Of a stretch of 64,000 nucleotides of DNA, positions 33,390-44,849 are shown piece by piece. The position numbers were made by a program, and so were the translations under genes. Position 1 is the first letter of the stretch, and every line of letters starts with the position of its first letter. This stretch comes from Proteus sp. FME41 (lineage in GTDB: Bacteria; Pseudomonadota; Gammaproteobacteria; Enterobacterales; Enterobacteriaceae). The notes under the pieces are model-generated. The model was not told where the DNA came from. It did not search any database and worked only from the letters and a program-made list of their open reading frames with translations. The DNA lies in assembly GCF_014897315.1 (NCBI RefSeq), contig NZ_JABUYL010000003.1:124001-188000 (forward strand), given 5' to 3'.

Positions 33390-34361
33390 ATGTCAGTCCC
33401 TTCAAAGGAAAATATTATATTAACAAAAGAAGACTTACGACAACTGCATGTTTCAACTTCGCTTTATCGTTGGTTTTTACGTTATTTTCCTGATGGAGGC
33501 ACTTACAGTGCTATCCATTGTGAGTTGATAAAACAGCGCCGTACACAGTGGATAGAGAGCTTTATTCAATATGTTTATTTACGTCATTTTAGTGAAGCAT
33601 CCTTTGCCAAACAGGAACAAGAAGTCATGGAAAACATCTTGTTCCTGCTCGGCAATGAACAACAACAAGGTGTCACATTACAACGCTTGCCATACCACAA
33701 CACTTTACCAACCTCTGAAAACATTCAATTCTCTACCGAATGGCATCAATTGATCCTAAAAAGCCAGCAACTAAGCACAGATCTTGCTTTATGTGGCAGT
33801 AATAATATTGTGGCTTTTTCTGGCGATGAAAACAGCATTGCCAACACAGGCTATAGCAATCAATTGATGAACACAGGATTTGCTGGAAAAGTCTGCAATA
33901 CAGGTAATCAGTGTCGTATTGGTAGCTTAGGAGGGCGTTCTCGCATTTGTAACAGTGGTAACGATGTCAAGATTTACGCATCAGGCAATGGTGTTCATAT
34001 CGCAAACAGTGGTATGCGTAATTTTATTACTGCCTCTCAAGATCGCGCAAAAGTTTCTAACACGGGCGATTTAGCGCAAATCAATGTCACAGGAAACAAC
34101 GCGGTTGCAATTAACACCGGTGATAACTGTAAAATCACGGTATCTGGTGATAACAGTATTTGCATCTCAACGGGTCATCTTCATCAATTTTGTTTAGGAG
34201 AAGGCGGCTGTGCCGTGATTGCTTATCATGATGGCAATCGTACTCGCTTTAAAATCTTCTATGAAGGTGAAGAGGGTATCGTCGCCGGTATTCATTACTA
34301 TTTAGATGAAAATCAGCATCCTATTGCGGATATAAAACAGGGCTCTACTTTTATTAATTAA
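33390..34361 (+). CDS. ydhT: YdhT-like protein with an Asn/Thr/Ser-Gly repeat domain
   Basis: 323 aa, at the ydhT position (E. coli homologue about 270 aa). Residues 1-130 are helical and soluble. Residues about 134-270 form a run of short repeats built on N-[ST]-G / S-G-N turns (ANTGYSN, MNTGFAG, CNTGNQ, CNSGND, YASGNG, ANSGMR, SNTGDL, VTGNNA, NTGDN, VSGDN), spaced roughly 8-16 residues, suggesting a parallel beta-solenoid. No signal peptide. Function unknown. The last gene before a terminator. Confidence 0.8.
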   Translation: MSVPSKENIILTKEDLRQLHVSTSLYRWFLRYFPDGGTYSAIHCELIKQRRTQWIESFIQYVYLRHFSEASFAKQEQEVMENILFLLGNEQQQGVTLQRLPYHNTLPTSENIQFSTEWHQLILKSQQLSTDLALCGSNNIVAFSGDENSIANTGYSNQLMNTGFAGKVCNTGNQCRIGSLGGRSRICNSGNDVKIYASGNGVHIANSGMRNFITASQDRAKVSNTGDLAQINVTGNNAVAINTGDNCKITVSGDNSICISTGHLHQFCLGEGGCAVIAYHDGNRTRFKIFYEGEEGIVAGIHYYLDENQHPIADIKQGSTFIN

Positions 34362-34381
34362 TACCTCAAACATATACCATT

Positions 34382-34410
34382 AAAAAAGGGAAACTTTCGC
34401 TTCCCTTTTT
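34382..34410. terminator. Bidirectional terminator between ydhT and brnQ
   Basis: AAAAAGGGAA / TTCCCTTTTT with an 8-base loop provides U-runs on both strands for the converging ydh operon and brnQ. Confidence 0.9.
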
Positions 34411-34437
34411 ACGTTTAATATCAATGTACTTTATGGC

Positions 34438-35775
34438 TTATTTCGTTATTTCTGTATGGATCACTTTTTTACTATTCGAGCCTACGACTCTGTCATAAAT
34501 ACCACAGACTACAATGGTGACTAATACCGGAATTAACCACGCTAAACCTTGTTCGCTTAACGGTAATTTAGTTGCCCACTCAGGTAATAAATGCTTCAAA
34601 TAATCAGAGGCTTTTATTGCATCAAAAACACCGAAAAACAGGCTAACGGCCATTGCTGGAGCAATAATACGAGTGGGATTATTCCACAAACGTAAAGTGA
34701 AACTCATCAAAATAATCACAATACAAGGTGGATAAATCATAATCAGCACAGGAATAGAAAACGCAATCAGTTTACTTAGCCCTAAGTTTGATACTACTGC
34801 TGAGAATATCGCTAAAATTAACACCAATGTACGATAAGAAATGGGCAAGTAACGACTAAAGAATTCAGCACAGGCACAGGTTAAACCAACCGCGGTTACC
34901 ATACAGGCTAAGAAAATCAGTATAGCTAAAAAGAAGCTACCAAAGTTACCAAAAGTATATTGAACATAGGCATGTAGAATATCAGCACCGTCTTGCGCCC
35001 CAGGAATAATACTGCCACTACTAGAACCAAGCTTAAATAAGCTCAAGTAAATTGCCGTTAGCAATACCCCCGCAATAATACCTGCCCACATGGTATAACG
35101 CGTTAACAGTGACGAATTATCAATACCACGAGAGCGCGCAGCATTAACAATGACAATACCAAACACCATTGCACCCAAGGTATCCATAGTCAGATAACCA
35201 TTAATAAAACCCTGAGTTAACGCCATATCACGATAAGCCTCTGTGGCAGGAATAGCACCACCCGCAGGCCAAAATACAGCAGCTAAGCCTAATACTGCCA
35301 ATGCTAAAATTTTAATTGGGGCAAGAATATGGCCTACGCTATCTAATAATTTACCGGGATAAAGCGAAATGCCGATAACAATTAAGAAATAGACAATACT
35401 GTAAATCAATAATGACATTTCGGTATCACCCACTAAAGGTGCAATACCGACTTTAAAAGAGACGGTTGCTGTACGCGGTGTAGCAAAAAGAGGACCAACA
35501 GCAAGATAAGCAACAATGGCTAATAATAGCCCCATTGATTTACCAATTGGCGTGCTTAATGCTTCAATACCGCCTCCCACTTTTGCCAATGCAACAATGG
35601 TTAATACGGGTAAACCGACACCCGTAATAAGAAAGCCTATTGCGGCAGTCCAAACAAATTCACCGGATTGTAAACCGACCATGGGAGGAAAAATAATATT
35701 GCCAGCCCCAACAAAGAGGGCGAAGGTCATAAACCCTAATGCCAGAATATCTCTGGACGTTAATCTATGTGCCAT
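34438..35775 (-). CDS. brnQ: Branched-chain amino acid carrier protein BrnQ
   Basis: Sodium-coupled uptake of leucine, isoleucine and valine through the inner membrane (LIV-II type). 445 aa (E. coli 439), about 12 membrane segments. Starts [34 protein letters not shown], the family signature. The order phoB-phoR-brnQ is the E. coli one. No ribosome-binding site of note; 483 bases separate it from phoR. Confidence 0.95.
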   Translation of the reverse strand: MAHRLTSRDILALGFMTFALFVGAGNIIFPPMVGLQSGEFVWTAAIGFLITGVGLPVLTIVALAKVGGGIEALSTPIGKSMGLLLAIVAYLAVGPLFATPRTATVSFKVGIAPLVGDTEMSLLIYSIVYFLIVIGISLYPGKLLDSVGHILAPIKILALAVLGLAAVFWPAGGAIPATEAYRDMALTQGFINGYLTMDTLGAMVFGIVIVNAARSRGIDNSSLLTRYTMWAGIIAGVLLTAIYLSLFKLGSSSGSIIPGAQDGADILHAYVQYTFGNFGSFFLAILIFLACMVTAVGLTCACAEFFSRYLPISYRTLVLILAIFSAVVSNLGLSKLIAFSIPVLIMIYPPCIVIILMSFTLRLWNNPTRIIAPAMAVSLFFGVFDAIKASDYLKHLLPEWATKLPLSEQGLAWLIPVLVTIVVCGIYDRVVGSNSKKVIHTEITK

Positions 35776-35892
35776 AAGTTTTGTTAATATATAGTTACGA
35801 AAATGGTTGGATTACGCTAAAAAGAAGAAATAGCGTAACATCAAATCAACAATGTCTATTTAAGTTTAGATCGTTATTATTTAGGATAATAT

Positions 35893-35976
35893 CCACATAA
35901 AATCATTTTATGTGGAGCAATGATGTCTCAAATAGAAAAAATCGCCGATAACTGGCTACAAGTAAAACTTTTATAA
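35893..35976 (+). other. Perfect palindrome covering the ribosome-binding site of an 18-codon ORF
   Basis: Arms CCACATAAAAT (35893-35903) and ATTTTATGTGG (35905-35915) around one base. The 3' arm ends in GTGG of the Shine-Dalgarno-like GTGGAG, 4 bases before ATG-ATG (35920). The ORF reads MMSQIEKIADNWLQVKLL and stops at 35976; that stop overlaps an ATG (35976) opening a further 33 codons in another frame. It could be a leader-peptide system or a decayed gene. Confidence 0.35.
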
Positions 35977-36203
35977 TGGAAAAAGGCAATAGCCAATCTA
36001 AAAACCAGAATAATCATCTAAACTATTTTTCAGAGCTAGTTATTACTATCATATATCATCGAATATGCACGATATGATTTGTGCATTTTATCACCAAGAA
36101 TATAGGGTGTTAGCCTTATTTAAAGTTCTGATTAATTAATAATATTAAAATTTAACACTACGATATTAGTTTTTATTGATATCGAAAAAGTCGATAAAGT
36201 ACA

Positions 36204-36247
36204 AAAGCCGTTGTCACTAATTTAGAAAAATAAGTGATAACGGCTTT
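36204..36247 (-). terminator. Terminator after phoR
   Basis: AAAGCCGTTGTCACT / AGTGATAACGGCTTT, a 15-bp stem with one mismatch; TTTTGT follows on the minus strand. Confidence 0.75.
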
Positions 36248-36258
36248 AAAAGATGAGA

Positions 36259-37557
36259 TTAGTGTGCTTTTTTAGCAAACAACAAGCTTTGAGGTAAAAT
36301 AAAAGAGAAAGTACTTCCGCTTCCCACTTTACTTTCAATATTCAATTGTGAGTGATGATGGAGAAGTGATTTTTTCACAATCGCTAGCCCTAATCCTGTA
36401 CCACCAGAATGGCGAGAGCGGGCTTTATCAACACGATAAAAACGCTCTGTTAAACGCGTTAAATGTTCTGCGCTGATCCCTAAGCCATTATCTGAAACAC
36501 TAAATAACATCCCTTGTGGAATTTTCTTCCAACTGACTTTTATTGTTGTGCCTTCTTCTGTGTGATTAATCGCGTTATACACTAAGTTAGAAACAGCACT
36601 ACGCAGTTGCTCTTCATTACCACGCACAGCCCATTGCTCATCAATATCAAAGATAAAGTGATGCTGTCCTTGACTTAATGAATCAGCCTCTTGTTGTAAC
36701 AGTATTAAAATAGCAGGAATATCAACCACTTTAGTTAAATCAATATGAGGGGCAGATTCAATACGGGAAAGTTGTAAAAGCTGTTTAACTAATGTATCCA
36801 TACGCTTAGCTTGCTCTTGCATTGTCACAATCGCTTTGTGTTCTGTCGGTTTTTCTACACTATTTTCTTCCATCATTTCAAGATAACCCTGAATAACCGT
36901 TAACGGTGTTCTTAACTCATGGCTAACATTGGCAAAAAAATCGCGTCGAGCATTTTCTAACTTATTTTTTTCTGTGACATCTCGCGCCACCATTAAACGC
37001 TGATCGTCACTGTATGGCATGACTCGAAACTCAACAATAGAGCCATTATTAAGTGAAATCGTTAAAGGATGACTAAAATCACCTGCAGTAAAATAGTGCA
37101 GAAAATCAGGGTAACGTAATAAGTTAAAAATATTTTGCCCATTATCATCTGGCCAACGAAAACCTAATAAATGCTGGGCAAGGCTATTACACCAAAAAAT
37201 ATTACCTTCATTGGTCATCATTACGACGGCATCGGGTAAGCTTTCAGCACCACTTCTAAAACGTTTAATTAAATCACCCAGCTCTCGACGTCGTTTACGA
37301 TTGCGTTGTTGGGTTTGTCGAATGCCATAAAAAATAGGCTCCCACCCTCCTCTGCCTTCAGGTGGCAATACAGAACGGTCTAACCACAACCATTTAGATA
37401 ATTTCAGTAAATTATAGGCATGCCAAGCAAGCGCGCTCAGTAGTGACGCCACCAACAACCAAGAAAGATGACCGATAAAAAGTGATAATATAAAAGCAGG
37501 TAAACAAAATAGACATAGCCCCCAAACGAGGGCTTTCCACGATAGTCGTTCTAACAC
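36259..37557 (-). CDS. phoR: Phosphate regulon sensor histidine kinase PhoR
   Basis: Membrane sensor kinase that phosphorylates PhoB under phosphate limitation and dephosphorylates it when phosphate is plentiful (with PstSCAB/PhoU). 432 aa (E. coli 431). Two N-terminal membrane segments (about 7-55), PAS domain (about 100-200), H-box [16 protein letters not shown]-box [10 protein letters not shown], and G-boxes DNGLGIS and [11 protein letters not shown]. Only 23 bases after phoB, so co-transcribed. Confidence 0.96.
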   Translation of the reverse strand: MLERLSWKALVWGLCLFCLPAFILSLFIGHLSWLLVASLLSALAWHAYNLLKLSKWLWLDRSVLPPEGRGGWEPIFYGIRQTQQRNRKRRRELGDLIKRFRSGAESLPDAVVMMTNEGNIFWCNSLAQHLLGFRWPDDNGQNIFNLLRYPDFLHYFTAGDFSHPLTISLNNGSIVEFRVMPYSDDQRLMVARDVTEKNKLENARRDFFANVSHELRTPLTVIQGYLEMMEENSVEKPTEHKAIVTMQEQAKRMDTLVKQLLQLSRIESAPHIDLTKVVDIPAILILLQQEADSLSQGQHHFIFDIDEQWAVRGNEEQLRSAVSNLVYNAINHTEEGTTIKVSWKKIPQGMLFSVSDNGLGISAEHLTRLTERFYRVDKARSRHSGGTGLGLAIVKKSLLHHHSQLNIESKVGSGSTFSFILPQSLLFAKKAH

Positions 37558-37580
37558 CTGGCGATTACTCCCATAGTGAC

Positions 37581-38270
37581 TTAGAAACGGGCAGAAAAAC
37601 GATATCCCGTTCCGCGTACTGTTTGTATCATTCTGTCGTGACCATCTTCTTCAATAGCTTTACGCAAACGACGGATATGCACATCAACGGTACGGTCTTC
37701 AACATAAACATTCGTTCCCCAAACATAGTTTAGCAGTTGTTCCCTGCTGTACACACGTTCAGGATGTGTCATAAAAAAGTGCAGGAGCTTAAATTCAGTA
37801 GGGCCCATATCAATCGGTTTATCTTGACTGGTGACTCGATGAGAAACAGGATCAAGACCTAATCCATTAAATTCAATAATATCTTCTGCTGACATGGGTG
37901 ATAAGCGTCGTAAAATTGCTTTTACGCGTGCAACAAGCTCTTTAGGTGAAAAAGGTTTGATCACATAATCATCCGCACCTGTTTCTAGGCCTTGGACTTT
38001 GTCTTCTTCTTCCCCTTTTGCTGTTAGCATAATAATGGGAATATCACGGGTATTACTTTCCCGCTTCATCTGTTTTATTACCTGTAAGCCCGATCCCCCG
38101 GGGATCATCCAATCCAATAAAACCAGATCAGGGTAAGGATCGATAAGGAAACTCAATGCAGAATCATAATCTTCTGCTTCAATAGGTTGAAAACCATTTT
38201 GTTCCAGAACAAAACAGATCATCTCTCGAATTGCGGTTTCATCTTCAACAACAAGAATACGCCTTGCCAT
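37581..38270 (-). CDS. phoB: Phosphate regulon response regulator PhoB
   Basis: OmpR/PhoB-class activator of the Pho regulon. 229 aa, identical in length to E. coli. Receiver domain (1-120) with acidic pair EDE (about 9-11), phospho-acceptor in [11 protein letters not shown] (Asp53-54 region) and Lys in VIKPF. Winged-helix domain (about 130-229) with [19 protein letters not shown] recognition region. A Pho box lies about 52 bases upstream, consistent with autoactivation. Confidence 0.97.
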   Translation of the reverse strand: MARRILVVEDETAIREMICFVLEQNGFQPIEAEDYDSALSFLIDPYPDLVLLDWMIPGGSGLQVIKQMKRESNTRDIPIIMLTAKGEEEDKVQGLETGADDYVIKPFSPKELVARVKAILRRLSPMSAEDIIEFNGLGLDPVSHRVTSQDKPIDMGPTEFKLLHFFMTHPERVYSREQLLNYVWGTNVYVEDRTVDVHIRRLRKAIEEDGHDRMIQTVRGTGYRFSARF

Positions 38271-38321
38271 ACTCTATCCTGTTTAATGTATATAGAGGGT
38301 CAAAATGATTATGATGCACTT

Positions 38322-38339
38322 TTATGACAGATTTATGAC
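38322..38339 (-). promoter_or_regulatory. Pho box upstream of phoB
   Basis: Two direct TTATGAC heptamers with a 4-base spacer (TTATGACAGATTTATGAC on the + strand). Read on the minus strand this is GTCATAAATCTGTCATAA, a near-consensus PhoB site, placed for phoBR autoregulation. Confidence 0.85.
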
Positions 38340-38490
38340 TAACCTTAACATTACTGAAATACCCCCTTATTGTTAAGGTAAATAAATTATTTTTTGGTGA
38401 AATATCACTCAAAAAAGGGCTTATTGTTGAGTTTTCACTAAAAAAGCAAGGTGCGCTATACTCTTCACCAGATAAAAAAGAGGGATAGCA

Positions 38491-39723
38491 ATGCGGATTA
38501 TTCACACATCAGACTGGCATTTAGGGCAATATTTTTTTACTAAGACCCGAGCACAAGAACATCAGCAGTTTCTTGATTGGTTATTAGCGCAAATTCATCG
38601 CTATCAAGTCGATGCACTGATTGTTGCTGGTGATATATTTGATACTGGCTCGCCCCCAAGCTATGCCCGAGAGCTCTACAACCGCTTTGTTGTTGCAATG
38701 AGAGACACACAATGCCAATTGATTATTTTAGGTGGTAATCACGATTCTGTCGCAACACTCAATGAATCTAAATCACTATTAGCGTGTTTAAATACCACTG
38801 TTATTGCTAATGTTCACACTGAAACACCACAAGCACCGCTTATTCTTTCTCAAAAAGATCATTCTCCCGGTGCCTTACTGTGTGCGATCCCTTATCTACG
38901 ACCCAGAGACATGATTAGCAGCCGAAGTGGGCAATCCGGTGCTGAAAAACAAAATGCCTTAAAAGAAGCCATTGCAGAGTATTATCAAGCTCAATATCAA
39001 GCTGCTCTCGATTTACGTAAACAATTAAATGCAAAGATCCCTATTATTGCAACAGGTCACCTCACCACTATTGGTGCTAGCGTAACGGATTCTGTACGTG
39101 AGATTTATATCGGCAGCTTAGAAGCCTTTTCAGCAACCCTTTTCCCCGAATTTGACTATATTGCTTTAGGTCATATTCATCGCCCTCAAGTGGTGAATAA
39201 ATCAGGTCATATTCGTTATAGTGGCTCTCCTATTCCTTTAAGTTTTGATGAAAGCGGACAACAAAAAAGTGTCTGTCTTATCGACTTTGAGCAAGATAAA
39301 TTAACTGAACTGACACAACTGCCTATTCCTGAATTCCAACCATTACGTACTGTCACGGGTTCATTAAAAGAGATAGCCACACAGCTTGAGGATTTAAAAA
39401 ATCAATATAGCGAAACGAACACCACTATCTGGCTCGATATTGAGGTTTCCACTCAAGATTATCTCAGTGATATACAAGCTCGCATTCAAGAACTAACTAA
39501 CGACCCACTTTTTGACGTGATCTTATTAAGAAGAGCCAGAAAACAGCGTCAAGTACTCACTCAAAATGAGAAAGAAACACTCACTGAATTAACTGTTTAT
39601 GATGTTTTTGAACGGCGTTTAGAACAACATGAATTTGATTCAGCCGAAACCAAAACACGATTAACCACATTGTTTAAACAAGCCGTTGAAATAGCAGAGC
39701 AAGAGGATAACGAAGCGCAATGA
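38491..39723 (+). CDS. sbcD: Exonuclease subunit SbcD
   Basis: Mre11-type nuclease subunit that, with SbcC, cleaves DNA hairpins and protein-bound ends. 410 aa (E. coli 400). Phosphodiesterase motifs: DWHLG (about 8-12), [16 protein letters not shown] (about 90-94), TGHLT and GHIHRPQ. Divergent from phoB (220-base gap). The stop overlaps the sbcC start (ATGA). Confidence 0.96.
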   Translation: MRIIHTSDWHLGQYFFTKTRAQEHQQFLDWLLAQIHRYQVDALIVAGDIFDTGSPPSYARELYNRFVVAMRDTQCQLIILGGNHDSVATLNESKSLLACLNTTVIANVHTETPQAPLILSQKDHSPGALLCAIPYLRPRDMISSRSGQSGAEKQNALKEAIAEYYQAQYQAALDLRKQLNAKIPIIATGHLTTIGASVTDSVREIYIGSLEAFSATLFPEFDYIALGHIHRPQVVNKSGHIRYSGSPIPLSFDESGQQKSVCLIDFEQDKLTELTQLPIPEFQPLRTVTGSLKEIATQLEDLKNQYSETNTTIWLDIEVSTQDYLSDIQARIQELTNDPLFDVILLRRARKQRQVLTQNEKETLTELTVYDVFERRLEQHEFDSAETKTRLTTLFKQAVEIAEQEDNEAQ

Positions 39724-42700
39724 AAATCTTAAGTCTGCGATTTAAAAATATTAACTCCTTAAAAGGCGAGTGGAAAATTAACTTTAACCAAGAGCCTTTT
39801 GTCAGCAACGGTTTATTTGCGATTACGGGCCCTACGGGCGCAGGAAAAACAACCCTCTTAGATGCCATTAGTTTAGCGCTTTATCATCGAACTCCTCGAT
39901 TAGATAAAGTCACCCAATCACAAAATGAATTAATGACACGTCATACCGCAGAATGCTTAGCGGAAGTTGAATTTGAAGTCAAAGGTGTGGCTTATCGCGC
40001 CTTCTGGGAACAACGTCGTGCCAATTATAAAGAAGAGGGTAATCTTCAAGCACCACAAGCTGAACTTGTCAAAATCAATATTGAAGGCAGTGAAGATAAA
40101 ATCTTAGCCAGCAAAATCAGCCAAGTAAAAGAGATGATCGTGAGCATTACGGGACTCGATTTCGATCGTTTTACTAAATCAATGTTGCTTTCACAGGGAC
40201 AATTTGCGGCATTTTTAAATGCAGATGATAAATCTCGTGCTGAATTATTAGAAGAACTGACTGGCACCGATATTTATCGTCATATCTCTCAGGTTATCTT
40301 TAAACATTGGCGAGAAGAAGAACACACACTTAAAACATTAAAACAACAAGCCGATATGATGGCGTTATTAGATGAAACGACTCGCCAAGCCTTATTAACC
40401 GAACAACAGGGATTTAATGCACAAGAAAATCAATTAAAGCAAACACAATTAGAATATCAAAGTGCAAAGCAGTGGCAAGAACAAGAAGCAACACTAAAAC
40501 AGCAACAAGCGTCGGCTCAAATTGATGCAAATTTAGCACAAGAAGCATTAGTTGCAGCAAAACCAGATATTCAACGCCTTGAAAATAGTGAACCTGCGGA
40601 AAAAATTCGCCCTGCTTATGATGAAAACAAACGTCTTCTAAAAGAACAATCCTATATAGAGACACAACTCTCTACACTTAAAACTGAAAAACACGTTATT
40701 GAACAACAAAGCCAGCCGATTAATGAAAAATTAAGCGAAATTCGCGGATCATTAAAAAATCATGATGAGAAAAAACAGAAAATATTGCAATTAATTCGTG
40801 AGAAGGTAACGCCTATAGATAATCAATTGGTGTTATTACAGCAAGATATTTCAGCAAAAACAAAACAGAAAAACACACTCGAAAAAACACAATCAGAATA
40901 TCTGGAAAAAATTCAATCAACGGCACACCAGCTAGCAACATCACAAAAACAAGCCAATGAATTAAATGATTATTTAACTCAACATACCGCTTATGCTCAG
41001 CTTGCTGAAAATTTACCTTTATGGCAACGCTATTTTGAGCAATATGACGAAGTCACAGAAAAATATCTTATTAGCCAAAAGAGTGAAAAAATAGAGCAAG
41101 AAAAGGAACAATCACTCAAACTCGCCCTAGCAAAAGCGACTAAAGCACTAGAAGAACAACAGCACAACCTTAACTTACAGCAACAACAATTAAATAAGTT
41201 ACAAACACAACTTGAATTACAAAATAAAACAGAAGCAATTGCCGACATCCCACCTCGTTTACAGCAAATATCTCAGCAACGAAATGCACTTGCTAAACTG
41301 ATGGGATTACACGCTCAATTACAACGAGCAATAAAAACTGAACATCAGCACCAAAAAACTCAGTCAGAAAATCAGCAAAAAATAGTCATGCTGACTGAAA
41401 GCATCCACAAAAATGATCTTGTTTTAAAAGAGAAAGAACAACACCTTAAAGACTTAAATGATAATTATCTTTTAATACGAAAACTAGCGGAATATGAAGA
41501 AGAGAGACAGCGTTTAATTAAAGATAATCCCTGCCCTGTTTGTGGTTCAACTGAACATCCTTATGTTGAGAAATACAAAGAAATTCAAGTTGATGAAACA
41601 AAACTACGATTAGATACCCTAACACAATACGTCCATGCATTAACGGTAGAATTAGTCGAACAAAAAACACAATGTACTCATTATCAGACACAAAATGAAA
41701 AATTAAATGAAGAAATTAAGCAACTTACACAAGAGCGTGAAATATTAGAAAAACAGTGGCAAACCTTATCACAAGCACATGCATTACCGACTATTCATTG
41801 CGAAGAAAATGCATTAACGGCATTAGACTCTACTCTTGAACAAGAAGATAAATCACTCACACAAAAACAAGCAAACTATAAGGCATTAGAAACCCAAATA
41901 CAGCAACAATATACCCAATTGTCTGCAGCTAAAGAGCAATTTAATCAACAACAGCAAGTGATTATTCATCAACAAAATGAGTTTGCTCAGCAACAAAAAG
42001 AAGTCGCCAATAAACAGCAACAAACGGCACAATATCTTCAACAGCAGACACAGTTAGCTCACGATATTCAATCTCGCGTTGAACAGCAAGGCTATGTGTT
42101 ATGCCAATTTGGAGAAAAAACACAATGGCTTAGTGAGCGTAAAAAAGAGAGCCAACAATATCAATCAACATTAAAAGCGTATCAGGAATTGCTGCAAACT
42201 CTTCGTGAATGGCAATTAACACAAGAAGAGAGAACCCGTTATTTAGCAGAAACACAAAAAGAGCTCGATAGCTTATTGGTCAATTTAAAACAGCAATACC
42301 ATCAGCAATTACAATTACAGACAGAACGCCAAGCACTATTGGGAATACAAACGACCGAAGATGTTCGCGGCGAATTAGATAAACAAAGCCAGTTGTTACA
42401 AAAACAAATTGAACACTATAGCGAAGAAAAAAATAGGCTCGAAACTCGCCTTAATCAACTTATTGGTCAATATCAAGAAAATGAAAAAGCGTATCAACGC
42501 ACAAGCGTTCAATCACAACAGGCGACTGAACACTATCAGCTAGCATTAGCACAAAGCCCTTTTGCTAATGAAGCTGCGTTTTTAGCGTCTTTATTATCGG
42601 TTGAAGAAAGAGAACATCTACAACAACAGCAAAAACAACGCCTAGACAAACTACTACAAGAAAAAACGCGCTTAGATACTCAACAAAAAGCCTATCAGCA

Positions 42701-43448
42701 ACACTTATTACAACGGCCATTATTGGCAACACAGCAAAATATTGAACAAATTACTGCGCAATTATTACTGTTAGAAACGCAATTTGCCCAATTGCAAGAA
42801 GCCAAATTTCGTATTCAAGAACAACTGCGTACCGATGAAGAAAAGCGTAAAGAGCAACAAAGCCTTCTGACTCATATTGCTAAGCAGCAGGCGCATTTTG
42901 ATGATTGGAGCTATCTTAATGAACTCGTCGGCTCAGCCTCGGGTGATAAATTCAGCCGCTTTGCTCAAGGCTTAACGCTTGATCACCTCATTTATTTAGC
43001 CAATCGCCGTTTAGAAAAACTGCATGGTCGTTATTTCTTACAACGCAAAACACCAGCAAGTCTTGAGCTACAAATTGCTGATACATGGCAAGCCGATGCG
43101 CTACGGGATACGCGCACTCTTTCTGGTGGTGAAAGCTTCTTAGTCAGTTTATCGCTCGCCTTAGCGCTTTCAGATTTGGTCAGTAATAAGACCCAAATTG
43201 AATCACTGTTTTTAGATGAAGGTTTTGGCACGCTAGATCCTGATACACTAGATATCGCACTAGATGCACTCGATAGTCTTAATGCTTCTGGAAAAATTAT
43301 TGGTGTAATTAGTCACGTAGAAGCCATGAAAGAACGCATTCCCGTGCAGATAAAAGTGAAGAAAGGCGGTGGCTTAGGTATTAGCCAGCTTGCCCCTGAG
43401 TTTAGATATGGAGATAAACAGAATCTAAATCAAGCAGTTAAAAACTAG
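39720..43448 (+). CDS. sbcC: Exonuclease subunit SbcC
   Basis: Rad50-type ATPase of the SbcCD complex. Walker [10 protein letters not shown] (about 36-44), long Gln/Glu/Lys-rich coiled coils, zinc-hook CPVC (first Cys at 605) in the middle, second coiled coil, then signature [19 protein letters not shown] and Walker [13 protein letters not shown] near the C-terminus. At 1242 aa it is clearly longer than the E. coli protein (1048); the extra length is in the glutamine-rich coiled coils. Overlaps sbcD by 4 bases. Confidence 0.95.
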   Translation: MKILSLRFKNINSLKGEWKINFNQEPFVSNGLFAITGPTGAGKTTLLDAISLALYHRTPRLDKVTQSQNELMTRHTAECLAEVEFEVKGVAYRAFWEQRRANYKEEGNLQAPQAELVKINIEGSEDKILASKISQVKEMIVSITGLDFDRFTKSMLLSQGQFAAFLNADDKSRAELLEELTGTDIYRHISQVIFKHWREEEHTLKTLKQQADMMALLDETTRQALLTEQQGFNAQENQLKQTQLEYQSAKQWQEQEATLKQQQASAQIDANLAQEALVAAKPDIQRLENSEPAEKIRPAYDENKRLLKEQSYIETQLSTLKTEKHVIEQQSQPINEKLSEIRGSLKNHDEKKQKILQLIREKVTPIDNQLVLLQQDISAKTKQKNTLEKTQSEYLEKIQSTAHQLATSQKQANELNDYLTQHTAYAQLAENLPLWQRYFEQYDEVTEKYLISQKSEKIEQEKEQSLKLALAKATKALEEQQHNLNLQQQQLNKLQTQLELQNKTEAIADIPPRLQQISQQRNALAKLMGLHAQLQRAIKTEHQHQKTQSENQQKIVMLTESIHKNDLVLKEKEQHLKDLNDNYLLIRKLAEYEEERQRLIKDNPCPVCGSTEHPYVEKYKEIQVDETKLRLDTLTQYVHALTVELVEQKTQCTHYQTQNEKLNEEIKQLTQEREILEKQWQTLSQAHALPTIHCEENALTALDSTLEQEDKSLTQKQANYKALETQIQQQYTQLSAAKEQFNQQQQVIIHQQNEFAQQQKEVANKQQQTAQYLQQQTQLAHDIQSRVEQQGYVLCQFGEKTQWLSERKKESQQYQSTLKAYQELLQTLREWQLTQEERTRYLAETQKELDSLLVNLKQQYHQQLQLQTERQALLGIQTTEDVRGELDKQSQLLQKQIEHYSEEKNRLETRLNQLIGQYQENEKAYQRTSVQSQQATEHYQLALAQSPFANEAAFLASLLSVEEREHLQQQQKQRLDKLLQEKTRLDTQQKAYQQHLLQRPLLATQQNIEQITAQLLLLETQFAQLQEAKFRIQEQLRTDEEKRKEQQSLLTHIAKQQAHFDDWSYLNELVGSASGDKFSRFAQGLTLDHLIYLANRRLEKLHGRYFLQRKTPASLELQIADTWQADALRDTRTLSGGESFLVSLSLALALSDLVSNKTQIESLFLDEGFGTLDPDTLDIALDALDSLNASGKIIGVISHVEAMKERIPVQIKVKKGGGLGISQLAPEFRYGDKQNLNQAVKN

Positions 43449-43578
43449 GTCGAATATTTTGACGTAGCTGATTAAATTTTTTATATATCAATAAATCACT
43501 AATAGCCCCTATAGTATGTCCATAGATTAGCTCAAGCTAAGACACGCTTTAAGCGCTTAAATTTATCAAGGAGACATC

Positions 43579-44178
43579 ATGTCTAACGCATTTACTGATT
43601 TAATGAAAAAACGTAGAACAATTTATCATTTAGGTAATCAACTTCCCATTAGCGAAGACAAAGTCACTGCAGTGATTAAAGAAGCGGTTAAAGAAAGCCC
43701 AACAGCATTTAATTCACAAACATCTCGTGTGGTTATTTTGTTTGGTGAACAACATCAAAAACTGTGGGATATCGTTAAAAACACCCTAAAAAAATTAGTC
43801 CCCGCAGAAGCCTTTAGTGCAACTGAAGCTAAAATTGATAGCTTTGCAGCAGGTGCAGGTTCCATTCTTTATTTTGAAGATACCGATATTGTAAAAGGTC
43901 TTCAAGAGCAATTCCCACTGTATGCGGATAACTTCCCTGTATGGTCAGAACAAGCAAGCGGTATGGCACAGCTTTCTGTTTGGACAGCATTATCAGCAGA
44001 AAACGTAGGCGCTTCATTACAGCACTACAACCCAATTATTGATGACGAAGTTCATGCAACTTGGGATCTGCCAAAAACATGGAAATTAAGAGCACAAATG
44101 GTCTTTGGTTCAATTGAACAAGAGGCTGGCGAGAAGAATTATATAGAAGATGATGCACGCTTTAAAATCTTCAAATAA
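43579..44178 (+). CDS. Nitroreductase-family protein (Frm2/CinD-like)
   Basis: FMN-dependent oxidoreductase fold. 199 aa, beginning MSNAFTDLMKKRRTIYHLG; the KKRRTIY segment and the C-terminal KLRAQMVFGSIEQEAGEK, with a phosphate-binding position, fit the nitroreductase branch that includes yeast Frm2 and lactococcal CinD. The LSVWTALSAENVGASLQHYNP stretch corresponds to the GxxxQNxxL-type region. Physiological substrate unknown; quinones and nitroaromatics are typical of the family. AAGGAGA precedes the ATG. Single gene with a terminator. Confidence 0.85.
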   Translation: MSNAFTDLMKKRRTIYHLGNQLPISEDKVTAVIKEAVKESPTAFNSQTSRVVILFGEQHQKLWDIVKNTLKKLVPAEAFSATEAKIDSFAAGAGSILYFEDTDIVKGLQEQFPLYADNFPVWSEQASGMAQLSVWTALSAENVGASLQHYNPIIDDEVHATWDLPKTWKLRAQMVFGSIEQEAGEKNYIEDDARFKIFK

Positions 44179-44242
44179 GTGTTAGAACAGACATCTGACA
44201 AAAGACCCTAAATAATACCCTCTTTCTTTACTTTTATTCCTT

Positions 44243-44269
44243 GCCCACAGCCACTGTGGGCTTTTTTTT
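44243..44269 (+). terminator. Intrinsic terminator after the nitroreductase gene
   Basis: GCCCACAG / CTGTGGGC with a 3-base loop and nine or more T residues. Confidence 0.95.
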
Positions 44270-44317
44270 TATTACATATCCACAAAACAAGAATGGCGAC
44301 CTTATGCCACCATTCAT

Positions 44318-44644
44318 TTATGATTTAATTAATTTCAAATCGGTTTTTCGCTGTTTTTTCTGAGCATCATAGAAATTTTCATGAGACCCTATATGCAGTA
44401 GATATAGCTCAACGTTGTTGGCTATCCACGAATAACCTAGTAGTACAGTTAATTCATTAAGCCTAAATTTGTGTACTCTAAGGTAAGCAAGATCACCTTT
44501 TTTCTGCTCACCAATCAATGGATTATCAATTATTTGATCAATTTCATCTTCAATAATTTTCACATTTGATTCAGGCAATTTTTTCATTGCCTTTTCAAAT
44601 CGAGCCGACTGATAAACATCAATCTCTTTTTGTGGTTCGGACAT
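44318..44644 (-). CDS. RelE/ParE-family toxin
   Basis: 108-aa protein with the small beta-sheet fold signature of the family: KAMKKLPESNVKIIEDEIDQIIDNP (helical hairpin), then GDLAYLRVHKFRLNELTVLLGYSW and the C-terminal VELYLLHIGSHENFYDAQKK, typical of RelE-type mRNA interferases or ParE gyrase poisons. Its start lies within the end of the preceding antitoxin gene (26-base overlap). The target cannot be told from the sequence. No terminator is seen directly after it. Confidence 0.85.
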   Translation of the reverse strand: MSEPQKEIDVYQSARFEKAMKKLPESNVKIIEDEIDQIIDNPLIGEQKKGDLAYLRVHKFRLNELTVLLGYSWIANNVELYLLHIGSHENFYDAQKKQRKTDLKLIKS

Positions 44645-44849
44645 ATCGAGAAACCTTTTTGTTTTCGACTTCCGCCTGTGCCAGTAACAATTCTTCGATA
44701 AAGCTATATGGCAGGTCAGGGTTATCTTCAGCTATACGCCCTATTTTAGCCCAGTGCTCAATTTGTTTAGGAACACTTCTGCTTTTCGCTTCCGCATGAA
44801 TTTTAGCATCAGACACAAAGTCTTCATCTAGTCTTACGGAAATAGCCAT
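44619..44849 (-). CDS. ParD-like antitoxin
   Basis: 76 aa; N-terminal MAISVRLDEDFVSDAKIHAEAKSRSVPKQIEHWAKIGR is a ribbon-helix-helix-type DNA-binding segment as in the ParD-like family, and the charged C-terminal tail would wrap the toxin. Upstream gene of a two-gene unit with the RelE/ParE toxin. A GCGA-N7-TCGC inverted repeat at 44912-44926 upstream is a possible autoregulatory operator. Confidence 0.8.
   Translation of the reverse strand: MAISVRLDEDFVSDAKIHAEAKSRSVPKQIEHWAKIGRIAEDNPDLPYSFIEELLLAQAEVENKKVSRYVRTTKRD

Larger units (their letters stand above)
35776..36258. other. Intergenic region between brnQ and phoR
   Basis: Holds a perfect 23-base palindrome (35893-35915), a small ORF whose ribosome-binding site lies in that palindrome, and the phoR terminator. 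The remainder is AT-rich with no credible gene. Confidence 0.5.
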
